Shown here: one piece after another, positions 12,116-24,239 of the stretch
How the letters are laid out: every line of letters starts with the position of its first letter
How positions within the stretch are numbered: the first letter of the stretch is position 1
NCBI GenBank assembly: GCA_029706075.1
Contig: JAINUG010000397.1
Coordinates: 248,001 to 312,000 of the forward strand
From: Aldrovandia affinis
Lineage: Eukaryota; Chordata; Actinopteri; Notacanthiformes; Halosauridae
Length of the DNA stretch: 64,000 nucleotides
Direction of reading: 5' to 3'
Translations under genes and position numbers: made by a program
Notes under the pieces: generated by a model
Told to the model about the DNA's origin: nothing
Database searches by the model: none
What the model saw: only the letters and a program-made list of their open reading frames with translations

Positions 12116-12276
12116 ATCGCATGTACTCTGGATTTATGGAAGTGTCTTAATGGGGATTCAGAGGCACAAACTCCAATGCTGTCAAGACTTGAGGATGAGG
12201 TTTTGTGCATCATTATCAATTTCTTGGGTCGCCCTGATCCAGTACAGGATGATCCATTACTGCGCTTTTAAATATA

Positions 12277-12283
12277 GGTCAGT

Positions 12284-12322
<39 letters not shown>
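12277..12322. repeat. (TA)n microsatellite
   Basis: About twenty TA dinucleotides in a row, interrupted at the left end by TTATTA. It encodes nothing; the tyrosine-isoleucine tail of the open frame at 12069-12335 is this repeat. Confidence 0.95.
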
Positions 12323-12323
<1 letters not shown>

Positions 12324-14427
12324 TATACATGCTAATTATATATGCTTCATTCCCCAAGGTTTGCTTTTGGTCAATTTAAACTTTCAATTTCGCTTAAAAT
12401 AAATACAGTACAAAAATAATACATTGTATTTCTATTCTATGCAGAGATATTGGTTCCTAGACTTTATTTAGTCATGTATGTGTGTGTCAATAACCTTATG
12501 TAAGCATTATACTATAAAACATATAAGCTCCTTAAATAGATAAATAATGTATATAGTGTAATTGTAGTATATGCCTCCCATATTGTTGTCATTTTTTTAA
12601 TATAAGCACAGATTTGTATTCTCTAACACGGAGGATAAATTGACCCAGATTATAAAGGAACACGAAAGAATGCACTTAATGGTTTATTTATTTATTGAAT
12701 TGTAATTAATTAAATCTTTTCAAACTCAATCTGCTGCATTGGTTTCCCTGAATCCAGAGAATGTTTACTACATGACTACATCTCTGATGACAGCACAAGA
12801 TTTTAATGGCCATCATTTATTGTATTATGTGTTGCATGTAAATATTAAGATGTTGGGTCAGATCCCCCACGGAAACACATTTTGACACTGTTACTAAAGT
12901 TGGGTGAAACAAGAAGAGTGTTTTGCGATTCTGCCGAGGCTGTTTTTCCTCCAAACAGGAATCCACTTCAAGCCATAACTAAGCTCACCAGAAAGCGATG
13001 TGATATCAAGCTTTGTCTGGATTTGTGTCCCCCTGCGTTTAATGGTCGGTCCAAAAAACAATGATGCGAGTTCTCTTGCAGTGGTTTGCAATTCAACATT
13101 AATGCATGAAGTTCAGTTGTGGGACAGCAATGCGTTACCCCAGGGAGTTGTGTCATTTCTGACTACAAAAAAAAAGACTTAGAGCCAACATAACTTATTT
13201 TTTAACAACCAGGGGCCTTAAGAGCTGTTTGGATTGAACCATATTTAACCCTTATGTCCCGGACCTCCTGCCAGTGTCTGCGTTTCAGATGACCATTCAA
13301 AACTGGCGCTGCAGCGCTGCAGAATATGATATAGTGGAACCACTGAGGAGGCCGCAAAGGCAGGCCTGAGATTTATGAACTACAGGACCCAAGCATCTTT
13401 AGAACTGTCGCAGGTTCCAGACAAAGGGTCCTTGGGATCACAATGAGGGAGCGGCATAAATTGCCCTGCGTCGGAGGGAGGAGATTTTTATGGAAGGCCC
13501 TGCATACTAAACCCGCCTGTTCCCAGGTTCCGTTTCTCTGGGGCCTCTCTGTCTGGTTCCGCACTTTAGGAGCGGGCGACTTGAGAAAACGCTTGTTGAT
13601 ACAGGATGTTCTTTTTCCCCCCCTGCATACCAGGTTGATTTAGGAAGGAAACGAAGGACGATCGTATTTTATCATAAGAGAAACCGAGTTTTTAAGATGC
13701 TCATACTCAAATTATATTTATTATTATTGCGACTGGAGGGTATGCTGCCGAACAACGCCAAGCCTGACTCGTGGCGATTATGATCTTATAATGGGAAATA
13801 AAGTTACACTAGACATCATCTTTCACACAGTGCAGTAAATGGTCCTCATCTCAGAATCAAACCCCATGATCTTCCAGGTCAAAGGCTAGCTGAAAATTTT
13901 AACTGTAATCAATAGTTCAAAATACAAAAAACGTTGTTGCTTCTTTTGCTTGTATCAAATCGTGAGCCTCTCCCCCCTCTCACTGCGAGAGGTGGCTCAG
14001 CTGTGTTTTACCTACAGAAGCCATTTAAAAATGAACACGTTACCCCCATAAACATAGATTAAACATACCCCAACCAACTTCTGACAAGGCAAATTTTAAA
14101 GCATTAATGTTCAATATTTCAATGTCAATATTTCCATCATAACATGATCGCAATGTACGGAATTCTCATACACAGCAGATTCAAATGGATTCTGCTGCAC
14201 TTGCAAGCAATGGCAATGTGCCAAATCACTTTTGTGTCATGCAGATTGTCAGATGGTGCAATCAATAGCTGACAGTATTGCTAAATCGATATGAAATCAA
14301 TCATTCAGATGGACAGTCTCAGTCCACATTTCTGCCTGTAAGCTACATGGTGAACAGCCTCCTTTTACATAGAGTGTATGTTATTTCCAGATGTATTTCT
14401 GGCAGGATAACTGAAGATCTTTGGAAA
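12323..14427. other. Intergenic DNA
   Basis: AT-rich up to about 12880. The part at 12880-13640 is GC-balanced, repeat-free and could be a conserved element (it contains TTTTTATGG and CCTTTG-type words). Several short open frames overlap on both strands there and none has family features. From 13650 to 14427 it is again AT-rich and featureless, apart from C-rich homopolymers. Confidence 0.4.
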
Positions 14428-14582
14428 CTTTAGGGCAAGGGCATAACCACATATTAAATATGGGGGGCATAATGAAAGGGAATGTTTTATATCTACAAAT
14501 CATTGGGGGGCAGACATGACTTTTGAATATTGAACATTGAATATATTAACATATCCCCCCCCACTTGTTACGCCTATGATTT
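14428..14582 (+). mobile_element. Short MITE-like repeat
   Basis: The left edge carries GGGCATAACCA and the right edge TGTTACGCCTATG, which form an imperfect terminal inverted repeat. The interior (GGGGGGCATAATGAAAGGGA, then TTATATCTACAA) also occurs in inverted orientation at 46740-46900 in this window, so it is dispersed. The size of about 155 bp and the terminal repeats suggest a non-autonomous DNA transposon, perhaps of the hAT type. The family name is not known to me. Confidence 0.6.
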
Positions 14583-15745
14583 AGGGTACATGCCCATGCT
14601 AATTGGACCATCTTTAAATGGTCAGATGCTTTTTCCCCCCCACTAAAACAAAGCAAATTATATCTGCGAGACCAGCATTGGCAAGTCAACTGGTGAACTA
14701 ATACTAAAGTACTGCAGAACAATTAATCATTCCAGAATGAAAAGATGTTCGCCTTCAGAGAACACTGCATAGACACTAGCAGCATGGCACAATGCAGTGC
14801 TGTCATTTTCTGTGTCACATCACATACTGATGAAGCTTCAGACCCAGGAGTTACTGACAGTATCTTTAAACCATTATTTTTGAATCAAGCTCCTAAACTC
14901 CATGTGACTTACCTGAGAGAAATAAAGAGTCATAACATACAGTTATTGTTGTTTTAGGGCCCCCCCCCATGCAAAGGTTTTCCCCCATGCAAAGGTTTTT
15001 CCCCCACAGTGGTCATTTCAGTCCTACTGTGTCCCCCACAGATGAACTTTGCAAGATGGCAGAGGTCAGTTTGGCCCCTACTGACCCAACGTTGCTGGAC
15101 AATCAGAGCAGATTAATAATTATTTTAATGTTGGGAGGAGAGACCCTGACCTCCCTCGACCAGGGTCTGGCTGGGTCAGCACATGCCACAGGTGATAGAT
15201 TGGTCCAGCAGGCTCCTTCAAAGCTTCCATCAGGATGGGGCAGGTAGGGAGCCCCTCCCCTGACGGATGAGCTCCCATGTTGTGCCCTTGACTGCAGAGG
15301 AGCAATGGAATCAAAGGGAAGTGAACAGATAGACGCACACAAAGGACCCACTCTCTTCCTCCACAGTGTATGTTAAACCCAAAATGTGGGTTTCAAGTGA
15401 GAGATCATTTTTGGCAAAAGTAACAAAATAAATAAAATAAAAAGATGGGAAATTCACACAAGCACCTCGACCATTATTTTGACCTATGCAGTGACAAGTC
15501 TTCCAACAAACAATGTTTTGAAACATGCTACGGTACTGTAACTACGTTTGTCTGCTTCAAACAATGCGCTCACCACTGGGCGGGCTGCTGAGGATTCAAT
15601 CTAACGTTCTCTTTGAATTAACAACCAAATAGATTGATTTCAGAGGATTATTGTGTTTTTTCACAAGAAGGCAATCTAATCATACTTAAAAAAGATGCTA
15701 CCAAAAATTCTGTATATAACCTGTAGAGTGTTACACTTAATTTAT
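14583..15745. other. Intergenic DNA
   Basis: Unique-looking sequence without recognised repeats. C-runs occur near 14630 and 14959-14967, and a short imperfect duplication of CCCCCATGCAAAGGTTTT lies at 14966-15003. Open frames at 14969-15351 overlap on both strands and look like chance. Confidence 0.4.
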
Positions 15746-15746
15746 A

Positions 15747-15895
15747 ATACATATGCTATTTAGCAGACGTTTTTATCCAAAGCAACTTACAGTAGTGAAT
15801 GTATACATTTTTCAGTATATGTGGTCCCAGTGGGAATTGAACCCACAACCTAAACATTGTCAATGCCATGCTCTACATACTGAGCCACACAGAAC
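15747..15895 (-). mobile_element. tRNA-derived SINE, minus orientation
   Basis: Read on the minus strand it begins with a tRNA-like head (GTGTGGCTCAGTATGTAGAG, box A like) and then GGTTGTGGGTTCAATTCCC, which contains a box B like GGTTCAATTCC. The body includes TATACATTCACTACTGTAAG and the 3' part carries the shared tail words TTGGATAAAAACGTCTGCTAAAT. The head differs from that of the other SINE family here (for example at 36563-36790), so two head types use a similar L2-like tail. Tail divergence suggests an older copy. Confidence 0.8.
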
Positions 15896-15954
15896 CATTA
15901 ATGTATTCATGGAAGCATGTTGTAAACCAAATGTAGTAGTGCACTTGAAGGGAA

Positions 15955-16929
15955 TATATATATATATACAGTATACATAAATATAAAACAAATCTGACTT
16001 TCCAATATTTTTAGGCTTTTGACAATCATTATCTCGCTTAACATCGTTTTTGGGTTTATTTAAGTTTCCGATTTCCAAAATGGTTCTTATTTAGTCGATG
16101 AGGAGACATTCATGGACTACAGCTTTTTATGAAGTAATTCAGCTAGCTAGATAGCTAGCTAAAGGTGTTGGCTGCCAGTGCAATTAGCAAACATTTTCTA
16201 GCTAGCTAATTTCCTTGGCTTATAGCTACCTTACCTTAGAGATGAATTCAAAGACAACGTTACAACTTAAATATTATGCTTGCTGGTGAAATCGCTCAAC
16301 TAAAACAATTATTGCATTTCATGATTTTATGTTTGATTGATATGATTTATAGATGTGTTGTAACATTGTCTATCTCTGTAATCCATCATGAGTTTATTAT
16401 GATAAGTGTAAGTTACCATGGCTAGCTAACAAACAAAGGATTAGGTTTCCTTTGACACAAGTTGTAAAACACAATGCTGGCACTGTTAATTGGGTTTTTG
16501 AATGACTTATATAGAAATTTATATTTCAGTTTAATTTCTTCCCAATGCTGTGCCAATTTCATTTTTAGAGTACACCATGTACAACTTCGTTTTCTGCCAA
16601 GGAGATTGCCTATGGTCATTTCCTGTTGGTCAATTTCCTGTTGCGTGTTAATCAATGCTAATGTGTAATGTGGTTAATGTTATTGAGCTGCTATTCAGTT
16701 TGCCGCACGTTTTAATTTTAATTTCAATGTCCTCAGTGTTTTATTTTGAAAATAAGATGCCTCTTTTGTTTTTTCCCATGCACCAATAAATTAAGCCCAC
16801 AAGTAATAGCAAAAATGAGTAAAAACAAACATTTATCAATGATGAGACAGCAGAAGACTTCAGGGCATTTGCTGAGTTGAGTCACATTTACATTATAAAT
16901 GTAATAATTAAATTATATAATACCATTTT
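15955..16929. other. Intergenic AT-rich DNA
   Basis: Starts with a short (TA)n run at 15955-15969. Repeated AGCTAGCTAG words occur near 16139-16160 and 16198-16208. No gene or well-bounded repeat was recognised, though the right part may be the interior of the hAT-like element ending at about 17002. Confidence 0.4.
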
Positions 16930-17002
16930 GGCTCTGGAAAAATTATTGTCTTGCATGAAACTGGTCCGTGGTGCAAAAAGGTTGGGGACCGCTGCTCTAA
17001 AC
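16925..17002. mobile_element. hAT-like transposon terminus
   Basis: The sequence AAACTGGTCCGTGGTGCAAA followed by AAGGTTGGGGACCGCTGCTC is, on the opposite strand, the familiar CAGNGGTCCCCAACCTTTTT end of vertebrate hAT transposons. The preceding GGAAAAATTATTGTCTTGCA also fits the sub-terminal region of that group. The matching opposite terminus was not found upstream, so this is a single end or a decayed copy. No transposase frame is seen. Confidence 0.6.
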
Positions 17003-19340
17003 AGTGGCTGTGTGTGTCGCTATGGCTTTCCATTTCCAGCATAGTTAAACTAAAGTGCCTATGGCTAACAGACAAGCTAACATTTTAACATTCATTTTGA
17101 GTGGAGCCTCGTTTACAAAAACTAAATTTTAATATAAACCGTGGCACATGAAAAACCCTTTTTCGTCAGTGCACTAGTCAGTTTAAAAGTCGGACATGTT
17201 CGCAAAAATACATGTTATGAAATGCCAAAGACTTGTCTTTTTAATATAAACTAGCAAACAGATTTGAATATGAATAGTTTGAATAGTCTCGGCTCTGCCA
17301 AAAGCAAACAAAAAAGACCTACATTGGTGCTGCAATGGCATAAAGACAAGACTGGTGATTTTCGTATTTTGAATCTAAACCCCAATTGTGCAGTGTTTAA
17401 TATCAAAGGCCGTTTCTTCCATAGTGTATACATCCAAGACCATTATCCTCCATAGTGCACGTACATTTCAATTCAAAGACCCTCTTCCAACGGCCACTTC
17501 TCCACTTGGACTGTAAAACCCATAGGCAGCATATTTAGTAGACAGAACCAGCCCCATCCCCCCCCCCCCGGCCGTGCCATTCTGTTTTTTGAAGCAAACA
17601 AGGAGTCATTTCTTTCTGGGGTTTCTACATCACCATCTACCTCCAGGTGTGCCGTACAATTTCTGCGTCTAGCAAAGTCAATGAAAGAGTAGACTTTAGC
17701 ATTAATTCCATACCTCTTTTTCTAAATGTAATTAACCGAATGTGATTTACAAAATAATACCTATAACTTCTCACAGGACACCCTAATTCTTCTGTTTTGT
17801 TGTTCCACTTTCAGTAAGATGTATATCTTGTTTTTATTTTTGTTCTTGTTTTCATTCGCTTCTATTGGGAAAACTTCATTTGACGTCAATCATTTCATGC
17901 AATAGGAAAATGGGAGAGTACCTTTAATGAACCATCTACTTCATTTTGTGTTGCATCGAACTGATTGAACTTGACTCAGAGCAATTAATTCAAATTAGCC
18001 TGTTTTAAATCTGTGAAAATGCAGTCATTAGTACAACCAGCATTTGGTTACACTAATAAACAAAGTAGTCCCACCTTCAGAAATGTTTATATAACGGTTT
18101 TGTAGCCAGCAAATACCCATCGATTAACATTGAACTGGTGTTAACCAAACCGATTATGATATCAAGCCATTTCCTTCCAATACCCTCCAAAACATGTGTG
18201 GAACCCAAAATATTTCTTAGACTATATTAATCAAAATTTAGTTGATACCAAATAATTTTGAATAAACTGAATTGCATTCAATGAGCCCAAATCCATTTGC
18301 TAGCAAGGATGATGGCAATAACAATGTGAACAATGACGTAATGACGCAAAATCACAGACAAATCTGGGTGTTCGTTTGTGAGCATAGATCAGCGCTATGA
18401 GATCAGCGCTACGAGATTCTAAGCAGAATCTCCACAGGAATACATGACAAAAGGGAAATCAGGATCACAGATTTCTGAAGAGGTTTTGAACTATATCATA
18501 GACCATATTGTGGGCCTGACATCATTATTAATCTCTCGAATAAAACAAAATGTAATTTCCTTCTCCTTTAAAAATCTGCAAGTCTTCTTTTTCCCCATTA
18601 CCTTCACAGGGAGCACACCTGCTAGAAAATGGCAGATGTCCACATTTCCTTCACCCAAAATCTCTTAACGTTGCCCCTTGGTAGGACCAGGAACCACAGG
18701 TACCCTGAAGGAGAACTCTGATGTTACACCAGGTCCCACCATGAATTTGGAACCTATCAATAATGAAACATGGGTTCAACCTGATTCACAATAAGCAGAT
18801 GAACACAACAAATGCTACACATGCATTGCCTAGCGACAAACAAAAGAGGGTGAAATACATTTTCTCCACAAAGGTCATGACTTCACTTGTGTTCAACTCA
18901 CTGATCATGTCTTTTGTGGCAGACAAGACATTTGAGGCCCAGTTTGCCAATTTATAATGATCAAGTTTGTGCTGGCATTAGAGGTGTATTTATGAAAATA
19001 ACCTGGCTGCAGATTTTACCCATATTCACCGGACCCAGTGACCAGTTTACATCCACCAGATCCACCAGATCCACCTCTTAACACTATCTCAGCGTTCAGC
19101 TCTAATGCAATTGTGAAATGTCCTTTCACACGCCTGCTCTTCATGTTATGTGTACATTTTATCATGTATATTTAGCAAATTTGTATATTTTTAATGTATG
19201 CATTGCTTAACATAAGTTGAATATAAACATTTAATGCAATTGTACTCCCAATAAAATCATTAACATCAAACATATGATGTGATCAATTTCGACATTCGGT
19301 TAGCCAGCCAATTGCAAATAGCAAGTTGCTGTGTATTGCA
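17003..19340. other. Intergenic AT-rich DNA
   Basis: No gene recognised. A C-run lies at 17561-17570. A short direct repeat (GATCAGCGCTAYGAG) occurs near 18389-18416, and the phrase CACCAGATC is doubled near 19053-19072. Small plus-strand frames at 18444-18957 have no family resemblance. Confidence 0.4.
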
Positions 19341-19435
19341 CAGGCATTTAACAGACGCTGTTATCCAGAGTGACGTAGGCTACGTGGTTTACATTTATTT
19401 ACATACTATCCATGTATACAGCTGGATATTTACTG
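19341..19435 (-). mobile_element. SINE fragment, 3' half
   Basis: Reads GGCATTTAACAGACGCTGTT, then ATCCAGAGTGACG, TTTACATTTATTTACATAC and TACAGCTGGATATTTACT. These are the tail and body of the SINE family seen complete at 30474-30690, in the same minus orientation. The tRNA head is missing, so this is a 5'-truncated copy. Confidence 0.8.
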
Positions 19436-20205
19436 TGTGCCGTGTAGAGTGGGGTGGCGTGGCCCGGACCGTCAGGTGCTGTGTTTCTTCTCTTCATTTT
19501 ACTGAAGTCGTTCGTTTATTTTAAGGCCATAGGAAAAATAAAATGCGTCCAGTCCTCTGAATACTTCATAAAGGGTCTCTTCTATTCCATGGAAAGGGAA
19601 GTGGCCCTGAAACCCACTCCAAAATACAAATAATGAGGTCACAAATACCGTCGCTTCTCCAATTTGCAGCGGAACGAAAAGGTATTTCCAAAGCGCATAA
19701 ACTACTCGCATAAGCGCTTCGATAGTCAATGCAGGACCGGTCTAGATTTTTACCCAAGCAACGCGGAGCACAGGTGCGTGGAAGACTCCAAAGCACATTT
19801 CTTTCTCTGATGCACTCCAAAACAACTTAATCCGATCTCCAACCAAGCACGTTTAGTGCATTAAAATCCAAACCGCTAGAAAATCTTACAGCAAACAAAT
19901 CGCCTTGATTTTGAATGTACCGCCAGGACACGTCATTCCTTTCGGTTCACTTTCCTAATCGCCACCATGCCTCCAGGTGAGCAAAGGTATTTATGCAGTT
20001 TTGGGAGGAAGCGCCTGTGCTGCAGCACCTGCACAACAAAATAAACATAAAAATATGTGCCGTGTGTGAGACGCGACACTGAATTCTGAATAATCAGAAG
20101 CAAACTAGAAAGCAAAAGGAACTAACTGGGAAAATATAATATAAAAAACAAAGTTATAAAGAAAGAAAGAACGTTCAATATAGTTGTTACACTTGAAAAA
20201 AATAA
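19436..20205. other. Intergenic DNA
   Basis: GC-balanced, non-repetitive stretch. Two overlapping minus-strand frames (19499-19729, 19566-19820) have no domain. A regulatory role is possible but nothing specific was seen apart from CAGGTG-type E-boxes near 19770 and 19974. Confidence 0.35.
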
Positions 20206-20312
20206 AAATATCCAGTTGTATAAATGGATTGTATGTAAAGAAATGTAAACTGTGTAAGTCGCTCTGGATAAGAGCGTCTGCTAAATGCCTAAAATGTAAA
20301 TGTAAAATGTGA
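20206..20312 (+). mobile_element. SINE 3' tail fragment
   Basis: Contains ATCCAGTTGTATAAATGGAT, GTAAAGAAATGTAAACTGTG, GTCGCTCTGGATAAGAGCGT, CTGCTAAATGCC and TGTAAATGTAAAATG. This is the 3' half of the SINE at 36563-36790, in the plus orientation. The tRNA head is absent (5'-truncated). Confidence 0.85.
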
Positions 20313-20749
20313 TGTGAAATATGATATGTCTGCTAAAGCCCTCTCAGTTTCAAACCATATTCTTTAGGGTTAATGGAATCTTTGAATCTATTCAAGACAC
20401 TATTATGTTAACGTGTGGAATAGCTATAATGTTGCAACAGCATCACATCGCAATCTCTAAGGATTTAAATGCTTAGTGTAAATGTCTAGTTTTGTTTTGT
20501 TTAAATGTATGCAATTATGGAATTCAGCTGTATTCTGGTGCTTGTGATACTGAGCAGACCTATCTAAACCAGCTTTGAACATCTCTTCTCGCGAGAATAT
20601 ATCCTTTACATCAGAAAGTGCACAATTTATCATTCATGTATGTAACTACATAAATAATAATGAAACAAAATCTAAAAACACATTAAATAATTAACAAACT
20701 ACTGTTTTATTTTCTATAGACTTTTCTTGTGTATCAGAATAATATATAT

Positions 20750-21205
20750 ATTTCTTTTTTTACCTGTCAAGTTGAACACGACAAAGGTACACATTTAACA
20801 TGCCCTGAGGCCATTGCCACGGTCGCTGTCGACAATAACTAAAGTGTCAATACAGTTAGGGGGGCCTGCCACCAAATAACATCGTCCCCACAGTCATAAA
20901 TCATCCTGGACAGCTTGCGTGAATGTTCCCGTAATCCTCTCACATGGAGCACACATGGCCACCCTCTCCAGGGGTCAACATGAAGATGACAATATGCGCA
21001 AACGCATTTAGATATCCAACCAGTTTGATCAAATCGGCACAGTTCTACACAAGTGAATCAGCCCAGCAAGATGTGACATAAAATATGGGGCTTATCCATT
21101 ATAAATAACAGGGCCTGTTTCCTTCCTCAGACTGACTTGTGTTTGGGCATTTCATTTCTGCGGGGAATGCAAATCCCTTGTCCCATTTCACTGTTGCTTA
21201 ATGTG
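20750..21205. other. Candidate conserved noncoding block
   Basis: Repeat-free and GC-balanced between AT-rich flanks. Motif-like words include TTTGATCAAA near 21026 (TCF/LEF-like), ATGCAAAT near 21168 (POU octamer-like) and several CACATGG E-box-type words. No open frame of interest. The enhancer call is an inference from composition and motif types. Confidence 0.3.
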
Positions 21206-21225
21206 GGCTACAATCTTCTTGAGAA

Positions 21226-21330
21226 GCATTTATGTTACTGCACATGACGGCATGTTACTGCACGTTACTGCACATTACTGCATGTTATAGCATTTTACTG
21301 CACTTTACTGCATGGTGCAGCATGTTACGG
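21226..21330. repeat. Short TTACTGCA tandem array
   Basis: The octamer TTACTGCA recurs about eight times with spacing of about 10 to 15 bp, interspersed with CATG or ACGT. The copies are imperfect. Confidence 0.8.
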
Positions 21331-21674
21331 TTCCATTGTAGTGAACAAATAATGTTACCTGTGATTCCATTAATCTGGTTTTCAATTTTTGCTGTGTTTA
21401 TGAGTGAACAAATCATAATTTAAAAAGAGTACTCTTTCCCTCATTAGAAACATTTATTTGACTTATTTAATTGTTGAACATTTGATTGTTTTATATTTTT
21501 GACATTAAATGCACATTTGTTTTGATATAATGTTCATGTATATAATTTTTTTCAAAGGATATACTGTTAAAAATGAAAGTTGATCCAAAATGTCTTATTT
21601 TTAGCCAGCATGATATAAAGCTATTTGGTTTGAACTATATGTAACCTTTATGTACAGGTTCATCCAACAATGTC

Positions 21675-21953
21675 TGCATGTCTTACACTTTAATAGTTGT
21701 CTTACATTGACATTGACATTTTAGGAATTTAGCAGATACTCTTATCCAGAGCGACTTACACGGTTTACATTTCTTTACATACAATCCATTTATACAGCTG
21801 GATATTTTACTGAAGCAATTCAGGTTAAGTACCTTGCTCAAGGGTACAACCGCAGTGCCCCACCTGGGAATTGAACCTGCAACCTCTGAGTTGCAAGCCC
21901 AGCTCCCTAACCATTTCACTACACTGCCAGTCTTGCATGTCTTACAGTTTAAT
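21675..21953 (-). mobile_element. SINE with target-site duplication
   Basis: A full SINE in minus orientation: the tail words GCAGATACTCTTATCCAGAG lie at the left, and the tRNA-like head is at the right (reading from about 21930 down, with GGTTGCAGGTTCAATTCCC). Direct repeats of 20 bp that differ at one position (TGCATGTCTTACACTTTAAT at 21675-21694, and 21934-21953 with G for C) flank it. The 3' tail carries CAATGT repeats. This is the best-defined LINE-mobilised insertion in the window. Confidence 0.9.
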
Positions 21954-22204
21954 GTCTTAACCTATTGTACAAATGTTTCATCTTTACTGTGCAATTGCCT
22001 AAATTAAATATATTTTAGTTGTTTTCCATGCAACACAACTGAGCTTAATTGACTTAATTTCTGGTACTTTGCTGTACTGAAATCTATTGATGAAATATTT
22101 TTTTTGTTAATCCTGAATATACAAAAGTAGGTCTGAATATATAAAAGTTCATTTATATATTGAGGATTAACTTTTATATATTCAGGATTTCTATTTTTAT
22201 AGAA

Positions 22205-22245
<41 letters not shown>
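22205..22245. repeat. (TA)n microsatellite at the transposon edge
   Basis: About twenty TA repeats directly abut the left inverted repeat of the Tc1-like element. A second TA-rich run (23466-23497) abuts the right end. This fits insertion of a TA-targeting transposon into a TA repeat. Confidence 0.9.
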
Positions 22246-22248
<3 letters not shown>

Positions 22249-23465
22249 TCAGTGGCCACTTTATTAGGTACACCTTTCTAGTCTGGGCAGGACATCCCTT
22301 TGCCCCAGAACAGCCTCAATTCTTCAGGGAATGAGTTCAACAAGGTGCTGGAAAGAGATTCTTCAGAGATTCTGGTCCGCGTTGACATGATAGCATCACG
22401 CAGTTGCTGCAGATTTGTCGGCTGCACATTCATGTTGCGAATCTCCCGTTCCACCACATCCCAAAGGTGCTCTATTGGACTGAGATCTGGTGACTGTGGA
22501 GGCAATTGGAGTACACTGAACTCATTGTCATGTTTGTGGAACCAGCTTGAGATGACGTGTGCTTTGTGACATGGCGCATTATCCTACTGGAAGTAGCCAT
22601 TAGAAGATGGGTAGACTGTGGCCATAAAGGGATGCACATGGTCAGCAACAAGACTCAGGTAAGCTGTGGCATTTAAACGAGGCTCAATTGGTATTAAGGG
22701 GCCTAATGTGTGCCAAGAAAACACTCCCTACACCATTACAGCACCACCACCAGCCTGAACCGTTGACACAAGGCAGGATGGATGCATGGATTCATGTTGT
22801 TTATGCCAAATTCTGACTCTAACATCTGCATGTCGCAGCAGAAATCAAGATTTTTCATACCAGGTGACATTTTTCCAATCTTCAACTGCCCAGTTTTGGT
22901 GAGGCTGTGCCCACTGTCACCTCACTTTCCTGTTCTTAGCTGACAGGAGTGGAACCCGGTGTGGTCTTCTGCTGCTGTAGCCCATCCACTTCAAGATTGT
23001 ACGTGTTGTGCGTTCAGACATGCACTTCTGCATACCACTGTTGTAACGTGTGGTTATTTGAGTTACTGTCGCCTTCCTGTCAGCTTGAACGAGTCTGGCC
23101 ATTCTCCTCTGACCTCTCTCATTAACAAGGTGTTTTTGCCCACAGAACTGCTGCTCACTGGATGTTTTTTGTTTTTCACACCATTCTCTGTAAACTCTAG
23201 AGACTGTTGTGTGTGAAAACCCCATGAGATCAGCAGTTTCTGAGATACTCACACCACCCTGTCTGGCACCAACAATCACTCCACAGTCAAAGTCACTTAG
23301 ATCACATTTCTTCCCAATTCAGATTTTTGGTCTGAACAACAACTGAACCTCTTGACCATGTCTGCATGCTTTTATGCATTGAGTTGCTGTCACATGATTG
23401 GCTGATTAGATAATTGCATTAACGAGCAGGTGTACAGGTGTACCTAATAAAGTGGCCACTGAGTG
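22246..23465 (-). mobile_element. Tc1-like element with perfect 30-bp TIRs
   Basis: The left end starts CACTCAGTGGCCACTTTATT and runs 30 bp (22246-22275). Its exact reverse complement occupies 23436-23465. The element is 1220 bp, close to the usual Tc1 length of 1.2-1.6 kb, and lies in a TA repeat as expected for TA target choice. The transposase reads on the minus strand in two pieces with a disrupted middle. Perfect ends with a broken gene suggest either a fairly young, recently inactivated copy or one moved in trans. Confidence 0.92.
22278..23279 (-). pseudogene. Tc1-like transposase, broken in the middle
   Basis: The N-terminal piece (22917-23279) has a helix-turn-helix region with GGVSISETADLMGFSHTTVS and later ERTTRTILKWMGYSSRRPHR. 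The C-terminal piece (22278-22505) begins PPQSPDLSPIEHLWDVVERE, carrying the Glu of the DDE triad. The interval 22506-22916, which should hold the two catalytic Asp residues, has no long open frame on this strand, so the gene is inactive. A minus-strand start is set by the first Met of the N-terminal frame; the true start may lie slightly upstream. Confidence 0.85.
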
Positions 23466-24235
23466 TATATATACATGTATATATATATATATATGTACAT
23501 GTATATGTATACACTCTGATGGAATAGCCACCTTAATGCCTTATGTATTAATGTATGAATTATTATAACAGTTAAATCATTTGTATATGATCAGTGTACT
23601 AGTCCCAGTCTATGCCGCTCTACTGCTGGATTCCTGTACTGCAGTGAAGAGGCAGAACATAAGACAAAAGATGGACAAGAAAGAAAAAAACAAAAATATT
23701 GTATTCATATGAAATATAATATTATTGTTGTGTACTAATTTGACTTATGTACCTCACTTGGAACATCTGTGAAACACTGTAGCAAAGTTCTTCTGGCCAA
23801 AGAAAATGAACAACATCTACTTGTGTTAATATGCTGTAAAGGACTATGGTATGAAAAGATATATCTTTTATTTTCTGAGAAGTGAGCACAGCTGACCTTT
23901 CCTTTTCCCAACATGCCAATTTCCGAAGGAATGAAATTCATATACTAAATAAACTAAACAGCATAAACTAAATAAGGAAGATAAATACATCAAAAGCAGC
24001 AAGCAAACAGACGGGTCTGTAATCACTTTGCCCGCTAATGGGGAAAATGAATTATGATGTCTTTAACTAACTGACAGATTACTTAGCTATTTGGATGAGC
24101 CTGTTTTCACACTTAGCGGGACCTCACAGGGGAATATGACACAGTCCGTGCATTGCCAGAGCTATTTTTCACACAATTTATTTCCAAATGATGGCTAACC
24201 TGAGGTCTTCCCTCTGTGCTGGGTTTAAGCAATGA
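23466..24235. other. TA-rich run, then intergenic DNA
   Basis: Begins with an interrupted TA/ATGTAC repeat to about 23510. The remainder is AT-rich, without a recognised gene. From about 24080 it becomes GC-balanced and grades into the GC-rich island. Confidence 0.45.
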
Positions 24236-24239
24236 TTAA

